64,000 nucleotides of DNA from Lujinxingia sediminis (GCF_004005565.1 NZ_SADD01000001.1:124001-188000), one strand, 5' to 3'. Positions 1 to 9,578 are shown, counted from the first letter of the stretch. Notes: generated by a model not told the origin, from the letters alone. Program-made: numbers and translations.

Positions 1-27
1 CTGGTCGGTGCCTCGTACCACTTCTAA
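1..27 (+). CDS. C-terminal end of a probable outer-membrane beta-barrel protein (partial)
   Basis: Only the last eight codons (LVGASYHF) and the TAA stop of a gene entering from the left are present. A C-terminal Phe after alternating hydrophobic and aromatic residues is typical of the last strand of outer-membrane beta-barrels. Barrel-like Glt outer-membrane proteins (GltA/GltB) lie next to gltC in Myxococcus xanthus, as I recall, so a Glt outer-membrane component is plausible. That is inference from eight residues and position. The stop overlaps an ATG at 27, but the better start of the next gene is at 99. Confidence 0.5.
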   Translation: MVGASYHF

Positions 28-98
28 TGGATGACACCGGAGAGGCGCGACGGATGCCGCCGGTCAATTCGATAAACGCGCAAGCAGGAAGACAGTCT

Positions 99-2081
99 AT
101 GCAGGGACTCAATCTCAAGACGCATACACGCCCCGCAGCACCACGAGGGGCTCGGCAGAGCCGATGGGTTCGACGCCTGGTCGGTGCCCTGATCTGTGTG
201 ACGCTGGTGGCCGGGACGGCCTCCACGGCGTTTGCACTCGATAAGAACCAGATCGTTCAGATGACGAAGCTGGGCCTTGATGATCGCGCTATTATGGGAG
301 CGATTGATTCGGCCGGTGAGGGCATCTCGTTGAGCGCCGAGGACGTGGAAGATCTGCGCGCTCAGGGCGTCAGCGACCAGGTGATCGACCACCTGCGCCG
401 CCGCGGCATGATCGCCGGAGAGAGCGCCCCGACCGAGCAGGCCCCCGTTGATGAAGGTGTCGATCCTCTGGCACCGGCCCCCGCCCCGGCTCCGGCCGAA
501 GGGGAGACGGATTATGAGCGTGAGGAGCGCGAGCGTCTGGAGGCCGAACGTCAGGCCGAGATCGAGCGCCGTGCCAACGAGCTCAACGCTCAGCGCGATG
601 CCGAGGCCGAGCGTCAGCGCAAACTTGAGCGCGCCGCCGCCCAGCTGCCCCGCGCCGCCCAGATTGTGCGCGACGGCAACAACATGGAAGGCGCGCGCAT
701 GTACCTGGAGTTTCTCTCCTACGAGCCCGAACAGGGCTCGGAGAACTGGTATGAAGCGACCTTTGGCCTGGCCAAGGCGCTCTACCAGGAGGGCATTCTC
801 TCCGGGGCGTCGACGCCTCTTCTTGAAGTGCTGATGGCCGGTGCCGACAAGCCGCATTTTGTCGAAGCCTTCCGTATGCTCGAGGAACTCAGCTCGCGCA
901 TCGGCTACAACCCGCCCATCCTTGAGGAGCTGACCCGCTTCTACGTGGGCGATAAGAACGAGCGTTTCCAGGCCGAGTTCAACTACTACATGGGCAAGTT
1001 CTTCTACGGGTATAACCGTATGGACCTGGCCCTGGAGTACCTCGACCAGGTGCCCGAGAGCGCCACGGATTACCCCGAGTCGCGCTACCTTGCCGGTGTC
1101 GCTCGCCTGGATCCGGCGGTGAATGACATCCCCGGGGCCCTGCGTAACTTCGAGGCCGCGATTCTCGCGGCGGAAGCCGCCCCCGGTGGCAACGAAGACA
1201 TCCTGCAGCTGGGCTATCTGGCGCTGGCGCGTGTCTTCTTTGAGGTGGGTTTCTTCGATGTTGCGCTCTTCTACTACCAGAAGATCCCCTCGGAGAGTTC
1301 CCGTCACGCCGATGCGGTGTTTGAGTCGGCGTGGAGCTACTTCATGAAGAACGACTTCAAGCGCGCGCTGGGAGCCTTCCACACTCTTCAGAGCCCCTAC
1401 TATTCGCAGCGCTACTACCCGGATCTCTACATCCTGGAGTCGACCGTCTATCTCAACCAGTGCATCTTCCCCAAGAGCCAGCGCGCGCTTGCCGAGTTCA
1501 AGAGCCGCTACCTGGATCAGCGCCCGCTTTTGCAGGCGTACCTGGAAAACACGTTCGAGCCGGAGGCCTACTGGCAGATGATGGAAGATGCCTACAAGCC
1601 CGGCGAGAGCGCGCCGATTCCGCGTCTGTTTACCAACGCTGTGCTTGAGAGCCTTCCCTTCTACAACGTGCACCGGGTGGTGCGTGCGCTGCAGGCGGAG
1701 CGCGCCGCGCTCAAGGCTAACATCTCGGCGCTCGGCGACTTCGGTGAGCAGGTGCTTGAGCGGGTCGAAGAGCAGCTTGAGCTCAAGGTTCAGGAAGGGG
1801 GCATTATCGTTCAGCAGCGGCTCACCGCTGTGGACCAGGAGTTGGAGAACTGGGAATTGCGCTCGCTGCAGATCGAGTTTGATATCGGTAGTGAGGAGCG
1901 CACGCAGCTCCAGCAGCGTCTTCAGAACCCGAATTACGAGGCCCCTGAAGCCGCCGAAGCCGGTACCACGCTGATGGTCGTCGCCGACGACTGGCAGCCC
2001 TGGCCCTTTGAGGGCGAGTACTGGCTTGATGAGGTCGCGAGTTACCGCAGTCAGATGCGCACGGAGTGCATTGAACAATGA
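99..2081 (+). CDS. gltC: GltC-like periplasmic TPR protein of the gliding machinery
   Basis: A 660-residue exported protein. I chose the ATG at 99 because AGGAAG lies 7 nt upstream and the product then begins with a long basic n-region and a hydrophobic core ending in an AFA cleavage site near residue 46. The in-frame ATG at 27 has no ribosome site. After the signal comes a short helical module (about 47-100), a proline-rich spacer, a charged coiled coil (about 130-175) and TPR-like helical repeats to the C-terminus. Size, export and TPR content match GltC, a periplasmic gliding protein of about 670 residues. It overlaps the next TPR gene by ATGA, so the two are translationally coupled. The family name rests on architecture and neighbours, not on an alignment. 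Confidence 0.6.
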   Translation: MQGLNLKTHTRPAAPRGARQSRWVRRLVGALICVTLVAGTASTAFALDKNQIVQMTKLGLDDRAIMGAIDSAGEGISLSAEDVEDLRAQGVSDQVIDHLRRRGMIAGESAPTEQAPVDEGVDPLAPAPAPAPAEGETDYEREERERLEAERQAEIERRANELNAQRDAEAERQRKLERAAAQLPRAAQIVRDGNNMEGARMYLEFLSYEPEQGSENWYEATFGLAKALYQEGILSGASTPLLEVLMAGADKPHFVEAFRMLEELSSRIGYNPPILEELTRFYVGDKNERFQAEFNYYMGKFFYGYNRMDLALEYLDQVPESATDYPESRYLAGVARLDPAVNDIPGALRNFEAAILAAEAAPGGNEDILQLGYLALARVFFEVGFFDVALFYYQKIPSESSRHADAVFESAWSYFMKNDFKRALGAFHTLQSPYYSQRYYPDLYILESTVYLNQCIFPKSQRALAEFKSRYLDQRPLLQAYLENTFEPEAYWQMMEDAYKPGESAPIPRLFTNAVLESLPFYNVHRVVRALQAERAALKANISALGDFGEQVLERVEEQLELKVQEGGIIVQQRLTAVDQELENWELRSLQIEFDIGSEERTQLQQRLQNPNYEAPEAAEAGTTLMVVADDWQPWPFEGEYWLDEVASYRSQMRTECIEQ

Positions 2082-5000
2082 AAAACCGTCATACAACCCG
2101 CACGATCTTCGGAGCGCTGATGGTGGCGCTTCTCGCCAGCCCCACCGCCGAGGTCTGGGCGCAGGATATCAGCACCCAGGAGCGCGAGCGCGCCACGACT
2201 GACGATATTCTCGACTCGGCCTCGCGCCGCCTCGATGAGCAGGCCGCTACCGAGAGCGAGCGTGAAGTTGAATCGGACCTTGAGGCCGAGACCAACGTCA
2301 CACTCGACCAGGTTGAGGATGAGCAGCGCACCATGTCGGTCGAAGAGATCGAGGCGCTCAAGCGTCGCCTCGAAGCTCAGAACCGTCGCATGATCACGCA
2401 GCTCGACGAGATCATCGCGCGCTCTCCCTACGCCGCGCAGAAGCCGGACTGGATGTTCCAGAAGGCCGAGCTGCTCTGGGAGCTGCGCAACATGGAGTAC
2501 GTGCGGGCCCGTACCGAGTTCAACGCATGTCTGGACGCGGTTCACGAGGGCACCCTCGATGAGAGTGAGTGCCCCGAGCCCATGCCCGACTACAGCGAGG
2601 CGCAGGCGATCTACGAAGATATCCTTCGCGAGTACCCGGATTACAACCGCCTGGACGAAGTCATCTTCCGTCTCGGAAGCGGGCTGATTGAGGCCAATCA
2701 GGGTGCGCAGGCCGTTGGTTATCTGCAGCGTCTGGTGACGAACTACCCCAACTCTCGCTACCTCCCCGATGCCTACCTGGCGCTCGGTGAGTTCTTCTTC
2801 GACCAGCAGCAGGCTGGTGTGGCGAAGATGAACTACGAGAAAGTTCTGAACTACGAGCAGTACCGTAACTACGACTACGCCCTCTACAAGCTGGGCTGGT
2901 CGCACTTCAATAACGGTGAGCACCGCGAGAGCGCCGATACCTTCAAGCAGGTTATCGCCCGCGCCGACTCGGCTGCCTGGAACTTCCTTCAGACTCAGGC
3001 CAGCAATGACCTGATGCTGGCCCTGGCCGAGATCGACGACGGCTGGATTGAGGCCCGGGACTACTTCACCGAGATTCGCGACATCGAATACACCTACGAG
3101 CAGATCAGCCGGATGGCGGGCTATCTCGAGCTCCAGGGTAAAGACGCCGATGCACTTGCCGCTTACGAGTGGTTCCTCGAAGAGCGCCCCAACGATCCCT
3201 CGGTGCCCGACTGGATGGACGCCATCGTCCGTTCGTTGCGTCGGAACAATTTCGAGGCCTACGAAGAGCGCGTGCAGCGCTACGTGGCCTATCTCAACCC
3301 GCAGGGCACCTGGTTCCGTAACAACACCGAAGAGGAGCGGGCGATCAGCAACGCCAACCTCCTTGTGGAAGGGAACCTGGCGCGCCTGGCCAACCATTAC
3401 CACCGTCAGGCCCAGCGAGGCGGGACGCGCGAAGACTATGTGACCGCGGCCGACTACTACCAGCAGTTTATCGATCGTTTCCCGGAGCATCCGGCTTCGT
3501 TCGATATGACCTTCTTCCTGGGTGAGATTTACCTCTACAACCTGGAAGATTACGAGCGCGCCGCGCTTCAGTACCAGCTGGTGGTCGACCTCTACAAAGA
3601 CGACAACATCCCCGAAGAGGCCAAGCCCGAGGAAGTCGAGGCGCTGGTGCGCGACGCGGCCTACGCCGTGGTCAGCTCTTACAACGAGCTTGTGAAGCAG
3701 CATCACCCCGACTCGATCCTTGTGGAGATGGCTGCGCGTGCCGGTGAGAACCCCGAGCCGACCTCGCAGCGCATGGACTCGGCGGCCGACGCTGGCGAGA
3801 CTCCGCCGATTCCGCGCACCGACCTGCTGAAGTATGAGCAGGGCTTCGTGGAGGCGAGTGACCAGTTCTCGGAGATGTATCCGACCGAAGATGTGACTCC
3901 CACGGTCGACTACGTGGCTGCCGAGGTCTACAAGAGCCGTGGCCACTACGATAACTGCGTGCCCCGTTACGAGAGCATCATCGAGAACGCGCCGCGCCAC
4001 ACCTACGCCAGCTACGCCGGCAACAGCCTGCTGGAGGCGAACTACCGTCTGCAGCGCTGGGATGAGGTGGAGAAGTGGGCCCGTCACCTGTTGGAGAACG
4101 AGATCTTCGACGTGACCCCGCGTGATAGCCTGACGCAGTCGATCGCCTACGCGATCAACGAGAAGGCCATCGACCTTAAGGAAGAGAATAAGGTCGATGA
4201 AGCTGCCGGAGAGATGCTCCGCCTGGCCGGGGAGTTCCCCGACTCGGAGTTTGCCCCCGGTGCGGTGTTCAACGCTGCGGCCATTTATGAGGGTGGCAAC
4301 GAGGTCAACCGCGCTGTCGAATTGTACCAGCGCGTCATCGACACCTACCCGGAGTCGGAGCAGGCCCCCAACGCACTCTACGTGCTCGGGCTCATCTTCG
4401 AATCTCGCGCCGATCTCTCGCAGGCCGCCACCTACTTCGCTCGCCTGGGCGAAGAGAACTATCGCAGCTACGAGAACGCCGGCGACGCGGTTTACAACGC
4501 GGCGGTCCTGCGTACTGCGATGGAGCAGTGGGACGAGGCGATCGCGACCTACGAATCTTACCTGGAGTACTTCGGGGCAGAGATCGAGGACGAGGAGGTG
4601 AACACCATCGAGCTTGAGATGGCCTTCCTCGAGAAGAATCGCGAGAACTGGGACGCTGCGCGCACCCGCTTTGAGGAGTTCCTCAAGAAGGACACGATCA
4701 AGGGCGCGGAGCGCGTCGAGGTGAACCTTGAGCTGGGGCTTCTTGCCGAGCAGATGCAGCCCCGGAACTGGGAGAGCGTCGCCGACGGGTACTTCACCGA
4801 TGCGGTCAGTACCTGGAAGGAGCTCGACGAAGAGGGGCAGGGCGCCAGCCGGCAGTTCGCTGCTCAGGCCCGCTTCCACCAGGGTGAGGCCATCTTCCGG
4901 AAGTTCAAAGAAGTGCAACTCTCCTTCCCGGTGCGGACTCTGACGCGGACCGCTCAGGAAAAGGGTCAGTACCAGCTCGACGCCGAAGAGATCTTCGCCG

Positions 5001-5536
5001 AAGTCATTCAGATGAAGAGCCCGCGCTGGGTGGCGGCTGCCGCCTACCGCATCGGTCAGGCCTACAAGGACTTTGCCGAGGGGCTCTTCAACCTGCCGCT
5101 TCCCGAAGGGCTGACGCCGGACCAGGAGTTCGAGTACCAGCTCTCGGTGGAAGACCTGGCCTTCCCGCTTCAGGAACGTGCGCTCACCGCGTTTAACCGG
5201 GCGCTGGAGCTTGCGCTTGAGTATGAGGCCTACAACGAGTGGAGCCGTCTCTCCGCCCAGGAGATCAGCCAGCTTGAGCGTGGTGCCTACCCGATCACCG
5301 GGCAGGAAGGTGTGGCGGTGGAACACAACCGCACCGAGTTCTTCGCGCCGGCTCCGGTGACGGAGTTGTCGGTGGTGGCCGAGCGTGGTGCCGCGCGCTT
5401 GGAGCGTCGGCCCAAGCCGCAGCCCGCCCCCGCGCTGGATGAGAACGGACAGCCCATTGAGGCTGGGCCCGAAGGTGCGACGCCGGCTGAAGGCGAGGGT
5501 ACGCCGTCGGCAACGACTGAAACCCCGGCCTCTTGA
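2078..5536 (+). CDS. gltD: GltD/AgnA-like large periplasmic TPR protein
   Basis: 1152 residues with an N-terminal signal peptide (cleavage after VWA, near residue 28). A coiled-coil region (about 30-110) precedes a very long array of TPR units, recognisable by repeated pairs such as alanine plus YxxGxxxF and FPxxPxA-type helix ends. The C-terminal 45 residues are a Pro/Ala/Glu tail. The start codon overlaps the upstream stop (ATGA). Myxobacterial GltD (AgnA) is a periplasmic TPR protein of about 1200 residues next to gltE, which matches here in size, location and order. It is likely a scaffold linking inner-membrane and outer-membrane parts. Any long TPR protein would look similar, so the assignment leans on the adjacent gltE, cglF and gltJ. 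Confidence 0.6.
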   Translation: MKNRHTTRTIFGALMVALLASPTAEVWAQDISTQERERATTDDILDSASRRLDEQAATESEREVESDLEAETNVTLDQVEDEQRTMSVEEIEALKRRLEAQNRRMITQLDEIIARSPYAAQKPDWMFQKAELLWELRNMEYVRARTEFNACLDAVHEGTLDESECPEPMPDYSEAQAIYEDILREYPDYNRLDEVIFRLGSGLIEANQGAQAVGYLQRLVTNYPNSRYLPDAYLALGEFFFDQQQAGVAKMNYEKVLNYEQYRNYDYALYKLGWSHFNNGEHRESADTFKQVIARADSAAWNFLQTQASNDLMLALAEIDDGWIEARDYFTEIRDIEYTYEQISRMAGYLELQGKDADALAAYEWFLEERPNDPSVPDWMDAIVRSLRRNNFEAYEERVQRYVAYLNPQGTWFRNNTEEERAISNANLLVEGNLARLANHYHRQAQRGGTREDYVTAADYYQQFIDRFPEHPASFDMTFFLGEIYLYNLEDYERAALQYQLVVDLYKDDNIPEEAKPEEVEALVRDAAYAVVSSYNELVKQHHPDSILVEMAARAGENPEPTSQRMDSAADAGETPPIPRTDLLKYEQGFVEASDQFSEMYPTEDVTPTVDYVAAEVYKSRGHYDNCVPRYESIIENAPRHTYASYAGNSLLEANYRLQRWDEVEKWARHLLENEIFDVTPRDSLTQSIAYAINEKAIDLKEENKVDEAAGEMLRLAGEFPDSEFAPGAVFNAAAIYEGGNEVNRAVELYQRVIDTYPESEQAPNALYVLGLIFESRADLSQAATYFARLGEENYRSYENAGDAVYNAAVLRTAMEQWDEAIATYESYLEYFGAEIEDEEVNTIELEMAFLEKNRENWDAARTRFEEFLKKDTIKGAERVEVNLELGLLAEQMQPRNWESVADGYFTDAVSTWKELDEEGQGASRQFAAQARFHQGEAIFRKFKEVQLSFPVRTLTRTAQEKGQYQLDAEEIFAEVIQMKSPRWVAAAAYRIGQAYKDFAEGLFNLPLPEGLTPDQEFEYQLSVEDLAFPLQERALTAFNRALELALEYEAYNEWSRLSAQEISQLERGAYPITGQEGVAVEHNRTEFFAPAPVTELSVVAERGAARLERRPKPQPAPALDENGQPIEAGPEGATPAEGEGTPSATTETPAS

Positions 5537-5591
5537 GTTAGGACGATCATCGACGACACACACGCCGCAAGGCGTGGTGCGAGGATAGCAT

Positions 5592-6842
5592 ATGAAAAAC
5601 ACACTCACTAACCTGACTCGCCGCCCCCTGATGGGGGTATTGGCTGGTGCGCTCGCGGTGACGCTGAGCGCGGGTTGCTCCAGCGCCCCGAAGACCGTCG
5701 ATGAGGCGCCGGTGGAGGTTCCTGAGAAGTCGGAGCAGGAGAAGATCTCCGAGTCGACCGGGATTCCTCTGGAGGCCCTCGGTGCTTTTGAAGAGGCGAT
5801 GGCGGCCATCGAAGCCGGCGCCACCGAGCGTCAGACGGCCATCGAAGCCCTGGAGCGTGCCATTGAGATCGAGCCTACCTTCGCGGAGGCTCACTACAAT
5901 CTCGGGCTTCTCTACGGTGAGATCGATCGCAATGACGATGCCGTCGAGCGCATTCAGAATGCCCGTGAGCTCGACCCGGATGTCTTTGATTACACCGTGG
6001 CGCTGGCCAAGGCTTACGCCGAGAACGAGCAGTATGACGACGCGCAGACGCTCTTCTCGGAGGTGGTTGCACGCGATCCGAACAACCTGGTCGCCAAGAA
6101 TAACATGGCGGTCATCGCGCTTCGCCGCGGCGAGGAAGATCAGGCGCTGCGCTACGTCGAAGAGATCCTTCGGGAAGATAACGTCAACGTCGGCGCGCTC
6201 AACACGCTGGGTCTGATCTACATGGAGCGCGAGAACCTCTCGCTGGCGAAGTACTCGCTGCGTAAAGCGCTCAAAGAGGATGAGGCCAACGTCGACGTGC
6301 TCAACAACCTGGGGCTGGTTTACATCCAGGAAGACAACGTCCCGCTGGCGGTTGACTCCTTCTCCAAGGCGATTGAGGCCGATGAGGATTATCTGGAGAG
6401 CCGCCTGAACCTGGCTGCGATCCTGCTCGAGTACCTCGATTATGAGCGCGCCAACGCGCACTTCACGCACGCGGTGCGCATTGCGCCTCATCACTGCGTG
6501 GCCAACCTGGGCAAAGGTGCGTCGTCTTTCGCCGTCGGTGAGCATGAAGACGCTGATGAGCGCTACAGCTACTACCTGGAAGAGTGCGATAGCGATCATC
6601 TCTCCAGTCTGGAGCGTCTGGCGCAGCTCAACGAGACGCATCTGCAACGTCCCGAAAAAGCCATCGCGTATTACGAGCGTCTGGTGGAGCTGGAAGATGA
6701 CGTGAACAAGGTGGCCAACTACCAGGCGTCGATTAACTTCATGCGCTCGCAGCTTGAGCAGCAGGCGCAGCAGCCGGAGCCCGAAGCGGCGCCGGAGGTC
6801 GAAGAGGCTCCGGAAGGCGAGGGCGAGGAATCGGCTGAGTGA
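5592..6842 (+). CDS. gltE: GltE (AglT)-like TPR lipoprotein of the gliding machinery
   Basis: 416 residues. The N-terminus is a lipoprotein signal with an LSAGC lipobox and Cys29, so the protein is probably outer-membrane anchored. Residues about 70-380 form roughly eight TPR units with canonical AHYNLGLLY, NNMAVIALRRG and NNLGLVYIQ helices. The tail is Pro/Glu-rich. A GAGG ribosome site lies 7 nt before the ATG. In M. xanthus, GltE (AglT) is a TPR lipoprotein of similar length between gltD and cglF, the same order as here. It likely acts as an outer-membrane scaffold of the Glt complex. The 55-nt gap from gltD suggests one transcript. Confidence 0.7.
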   Translation: MKNTLTNLTRRPLMGVLAGALAVTLSAGCSSAPKTVDEAPVEVPEKSEQEKISESTGIPLEALGAFEEAMAAIEAGATERQTAIEALERAIEIEPTFAEAHYNLGLLYGEIDRNDDAVERIQNARELDPDVFDYTVALAKAYAENEQYDDAQTLFSEVVARDPNNLVAKNNMAVIALRRGEEDQALRYVEEILREDNVNVGALNTLGLIYMERENLSLAKYSLRKALKEDEANVDVLNNLGLVYIQEDNVPLAVDSFSKAIEADEDYLESRLNLAAILLEYLDYERANAHFTHAVRIAPHHCVANLGKGASSFAVGEHEDADERYSYYLEECDSDHLSSLERLAQLNETHLQRPEKAIAYYERLVELEDDVNKVANYQASINFMRSQLEQQAQQPEPEAAPEVEEAPEGEGEESAE

Positions 6843-6863
6843 TCCTCGTAGGCTGCGGCGTCT

Positions 6864-6892
6864 TTGACGGCGGGGTGTTGGGGCGCTACACT
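6864..6892 (+). promoter_or_regulatory. Putative sigma-70 promoter of the cglF-like gene
   Basis: TTGACG (6864-6869) and TACACT (6887-6892) are separated by 17 nt, about 50 nt upstream of the small secreted protein. It could supplement transcription running through from gltE. Seen in sequence only; function not tested. Confidence 0.45.
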
Positions 6893-6941
6893 TTTTCGGC
6901 AGGACGCGTGATATGGCGCGGATCGATTGAGGAGAGAGACG

Positions 6942-7205
6942 ATGAAAAAAGCAATCTTTTGTCTGGTGCTTGCGGCGACGACGGTGTTCGGTGCCCAGGC
7001 TTTTGCGCAGGACGCCGAAGAAGGTGAGACGCGCTCGCGCTTCTACGACTTCGAAAATATGCTCGTCGAAGGTGAGTTTCGCTCGCCGGACCTGATGAAC
7101 ATGGAAGGTCGTGGTCAGGCGCAGTTCCAGCGTCTGCTGGACCTGAAGACGAGCTTCCTGCCGAAGATTCAGGAAAGCACCGAAGAGGCTGCGCTGCAGC
7201 AATAA
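6942..7205 (+). CDS. cglF: Small secreted protein, CglF/GltF-like
   Basis: 87 residues. The ATG at 6942 follows GGAGAGAG; an in-frame TTG at 6927 would spoil the signal peptide. Residues 1-22 are a clean Sec signal (AQAFA followed by QD), and the mature protein is only about 65 residues, acidic and soluble-looking, with no Cys. In M. xanthus a small exported protein (CglF, also called GltF) is encoded directly after gltE, and this gene has the same position and size. The sequence has no diagnostic motif I can recognise, so the name is mostly contextual. A strong terminator follows, ending the first Glt transcript. Confidence 0.5.
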   Translation: MKKAIFCLVLAATTVFGAQAFAQDAEEGETRSRFYDFENMLVEGEFRSPDLMNMEGRGQAQFQRLLDLKTSFLPKIQESTEEAALQQ

Positions 7206-7235
7206 GCGCCTCTTCTCGTGAGTTCCAACGCAATG

Positions 7236-7275
7236 ACGCCCCGCCATCCCGTAGAGGATGGCGGGGCGTTTGTGT
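7236..7275 (+). terminator. Rho-independent terminator after the gltC-gltD-gltE-cglF block
   Basis: A perfect 14-bp stem (7236-7249 with 7256-7269, ACGCCCCGCCATCC and its complement), a 6-nt loop and a T-rich tail (TTTGTGTT), 31 nt after the stop codon. Confidence 0.85.
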
Positions 7276-7420
7276 TGATGGCGGACACATGAGGTGTGAG
7301 AGGGGCGCGGGCGGGCCTAACGTAAAAGGTTGTGTCGATGTGGGGGAGATCGGGCCGTTGAGGCGCCAGGCGCGGTGTTCCGGGGGAAGATCTCGGTTGG
7401 GCGGCAGGGGTGACAACAGA

Positions 7421-7450
7421 TTGACGCTTCATAAAGCGCTTTGCTACGTT
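7421..7450 (+). promoter_or_regulatory. Putative promoter of gltJ with a long leader
   Basis: TTGACG (7421-7426) and TACGTT (7445-7450) are spaced by 18 nt. The gene starts at 7709, giving a leader of about 250 nt. No other gene is seen in 7276-7708. The leader contains a GC-rich hairpin (GCCGCCT at 7658-7664 with AGGCGGC at 7669-7675) just before the ribosome site AAGGAG, so control at the RNA level is possible but unproven. Confidence 0.45.
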
Positions 7451-7708
7451 GGAAGCCGCTGACCGGCACGCTTCCTCATTGATGTACGCCCGGGAGAGAG
7501 CCCCCTTCTTCGATGGAGGGTACGCGCCTCCGGGGAGCTCGCTGCGCGAGCAGGTACGAGACGTTGAGGGTCGGTTGGAACGAGTGCGCAGCGAAAGGTT
7601 GCGAAAGAGAGGTGGCGGTCGCGGATGATCGTCACAGAGCTGGTCGAATCCACGCCGGCCGCCTGATGAGGCGGCGTATTAGAGGCAACGCGAAGGAGCG
7701 GTTCCCCG

Positions 7709-9475
7709 ATGAAGATCGTTTGCGACAACTGCGGCGCGAAATATTCCATCGCGGACGACAAGGTCCAGGGCAAGGTCTTTAAGATCCGGTGTAAAAAGTG
7801 CAGCGAGGTCATCGTGGTCAAAGGGACCGCAGAAGGTAGTGAAGAAGGGGGCGGTGAGTTCGGCTCGGCCTACGGCAACACCGGCGGAGCGTCGGAGTGG
7901 TACGTGGTGATCGACGGCGATCGCGTCGGTCCGATCACGCCCGAAGAGGTGGAGGCCTACTTCACCGCCGGTCAGGTGCACCCGGATACGTTCGCCTGGC
8001 GTGACGGGTTGGATGACTGGGTGATGTTGAGCACGCTCAACGAGTTCGCGCATCTGATGCAGGACGCGGCCGGTCCGAATGACGCGACGATGATCGCCTC
8101 GGCGCATAATCCGCTGCCGGCGACCGATCTCGACGCGACGGCTGCAATTAACTCCGGGCGGTTTGATAGCCTGGAGGGCTACAGCGACAACAGCGCGTCG
8201 GTGGAGAGTGGTAGTTACGACCAGCAGCCCTCGATCGAGAGCTACTCCGACAACGGGTACGGAGGTGGTGGCTATGACGATGGCTACGACGCCGGCGGCT
8301 ACGATGCTGGAGGCTATGACGACGGCTTCGGTGGTGGAGAGGGCGGAATGTTCGCCGCGTTTGATTCGACACCTCCGGAAGACGATTACGCCGGCGGTTA
8401 TGGGGCCGAGGAGCCGGAGCCGGCTGCCGCTCCCGCGTCAGGCGATATGGTGGGCGCGCGCAATGAGAACAGCGTGCTCTTCAGTCTGAGCAGCGTCGAC
8501 CAGGTCAAGGCGGTGAGTAAGCCCGCGGAAGGGGCGGCGCAGGGTAATGACAAGTCCGGTCTGATCGACATTCAGGCGCTGGCGAGCACGCACGCGTCAA
8601 TGAAGGGCGATAAGAGCTCGGATGATGATTTTGCGCCGGGGACGATGAGCATGCCGGCGTTGATGCCGATGGGCAGTCATCGCAAGCAGAACAAGGGGCT
8701 GATGATCGGCGTGATCGCCGGCGTGGCGATTCTGGCCCTGGCGCTCGTGGTGGTGGTCGTGGTGCTGCTGGGCAAAGATGGTGGCGATCAGCCGGCACAG
8801 CCGGCGGTGGCTGCTGCGCCCGCAGCGGCACCGGCAGCTGCTGAGGCGGCACCGACGCCCGAGGAGCAGAAAGAGGCCGAAGAGGCCAAGGCCGCCGCGG
8901 AGGCAGCCATGGCCGCTGCCAATGACAAGGGCTCCGAGGAGGAGGCTGAGGACGAGGCCGCCGCCGAAGAGGACGAGAAAGAAGAAGCACGCGCGGAGGC
9001 TCCTGCCCGTAAGGAGCGTGCGAGCTCGCGTACGAGCACCCGTCGCAGTGAGCCCGCGCCGGAGCCGACGCGCACCGCGTCGCGCACCACCGGCTCGTCG
9101 GGCGGCGGTGTGGACTCGATCATCGGTCAGCTGGATCGTTCGGGAAGCTCGTCGAGCAGCTCCGGCGGCAGCGCCCCTGCGGCGGCGAAAGATGTGCCGG
9201 ATAGCCTGTCGCGCTCCCAGGTCGCCGGGACGATTCGTAAGTACAACTCGCAGATCGCATCGTGTGCTCGCGATTCCAACTCGGGTGGTCTCAGTGGGAC
9301 GGCGCGAGTGCGTTTTGCGGTGCAGCCTGCAGGCAACGTCACGGGAGCCAGCGTGCAGGGTGGCCCGATGGCCGGCACCGACCTCGGCGGTTGCATTGAG
9401 CGGGTGGTCAACTCGATGCGCTTCCCCGAGTCGAAGAGCGATCTTCCGATCACCTATCCCTTCGTGATTCGCTGA
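7709..9475 (+). CDS. gltJ: Adventurous gliding motility protein GltJ (AgmX): zinc ribbon, GYF domain, TM, TonB-like C-terminus
   Basis: 588 residues. Residues 1-37 form an MJ0042-type zinc ribbon with Cys5, Cys8, Cys28 and Cys31. Residues about 52-112 are a GYF-like domain (WYVVIDGDRVGPIT, then W around position 93). A Gly/Tyr/Asp-rich linker follows, then one transmembrane helix near 335-358, a long Ala/Glu and Ser-rich periplasmic stretch, and a C-terminal AgmX/TonB-like domain (about 500-588) with two Cys (IASCARD and LGGCIERVV). This order is the signature of GltJ/AgmX, an inner-membrane gliding protein whose cytoplasmic zinc ribbon and GYF parts contact polarity and motor regulators and whose C-terminus reaches the outer-membrane complex. 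It is transcribed separately from the upstream glt genes. Confidence 0.85.
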   Translation: MKIVCDNCGAKYSIADDKVQGKVFKIRCKKCSEVIVVKGTAEGSEEGGGEFGSAYGNTGGASEWYVVIDGDRVGPITPEEVEAYFTAGQVHPDTFAWRDGLDDWVMLSTLNEFAHLMQDAAGPNDATMIASAHNPLPATDLDATAAINSGRFDSLEGYSDNSASVESGSYDQQPSIESYSDNGYGGGGYDDGYDAGGYDAGGYDDGFGGGEGGMFAAFDSTPPEDDYAGGYGAEEPEPAAAPASGDMVGARNENSVLFSLSSVDQVKAVSKPAEGAAQGNDKSGLIDIQALASTHASMKGDKSSDDDFAPGTMSMPALMPMGSHRKQNKGLMIGVIAGVAILALALVVVVVVLLGKDGGDQPAQPAVAAAPAAAPAAAEAAPTPEEQKEAEEAKAAAEAAMAAANDKGSEEEAEDEAAAEEDEKEEARAEAPARKERASSRTSTRRSEPAPEPTRTASRTTGSSGGGVDSIIGQLDRSGSSSSSSGGSAPAAAKDVPDSLSRSQVAGTIRKYNSQIASCARDSNSGGLSGTARVRFAVQPAGNVTGASVQGGPMAGTDLGGCIERVVNSMRFPESKSDLPITYPFVIR

Positions 9476-9506
9476 GCGCCGAGCTTCGGCTCTCCGTAAG
9501 AATCGA

Positions 9507-9541
9507 AAAGCCCGCGAGCGAGAGCTCGCGGGCTTTTTTTT
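9507..9541. terminator. Bidirectional terminator between gltJ and rqcH
   Basis: A perfect 13-bp stem (9507-9519 with 9524-9536), a GAGA loop and a run of eight T on the + strand; the A-run on the left lets it serve the convergent minus gene too. Confidence 0.85.
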
Positions 9542-9578
9542 GGGGGTGAGGCGTCGGTGTGAGGGGCGCGGAGTGGGT

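Noticed and set aside
24-2096. 690-residue minus-strand frame over gltC
   Set aside because: Composition and lack of domain motifs fit antisense shadow of high-GC coding DNA; the + frame has signal peptide and TPRs.
2051-5824. 1257-residue minus-strand frame
   Set aside because: Antisense to the TPR gene, no recognisable domain, and no ribosome site.
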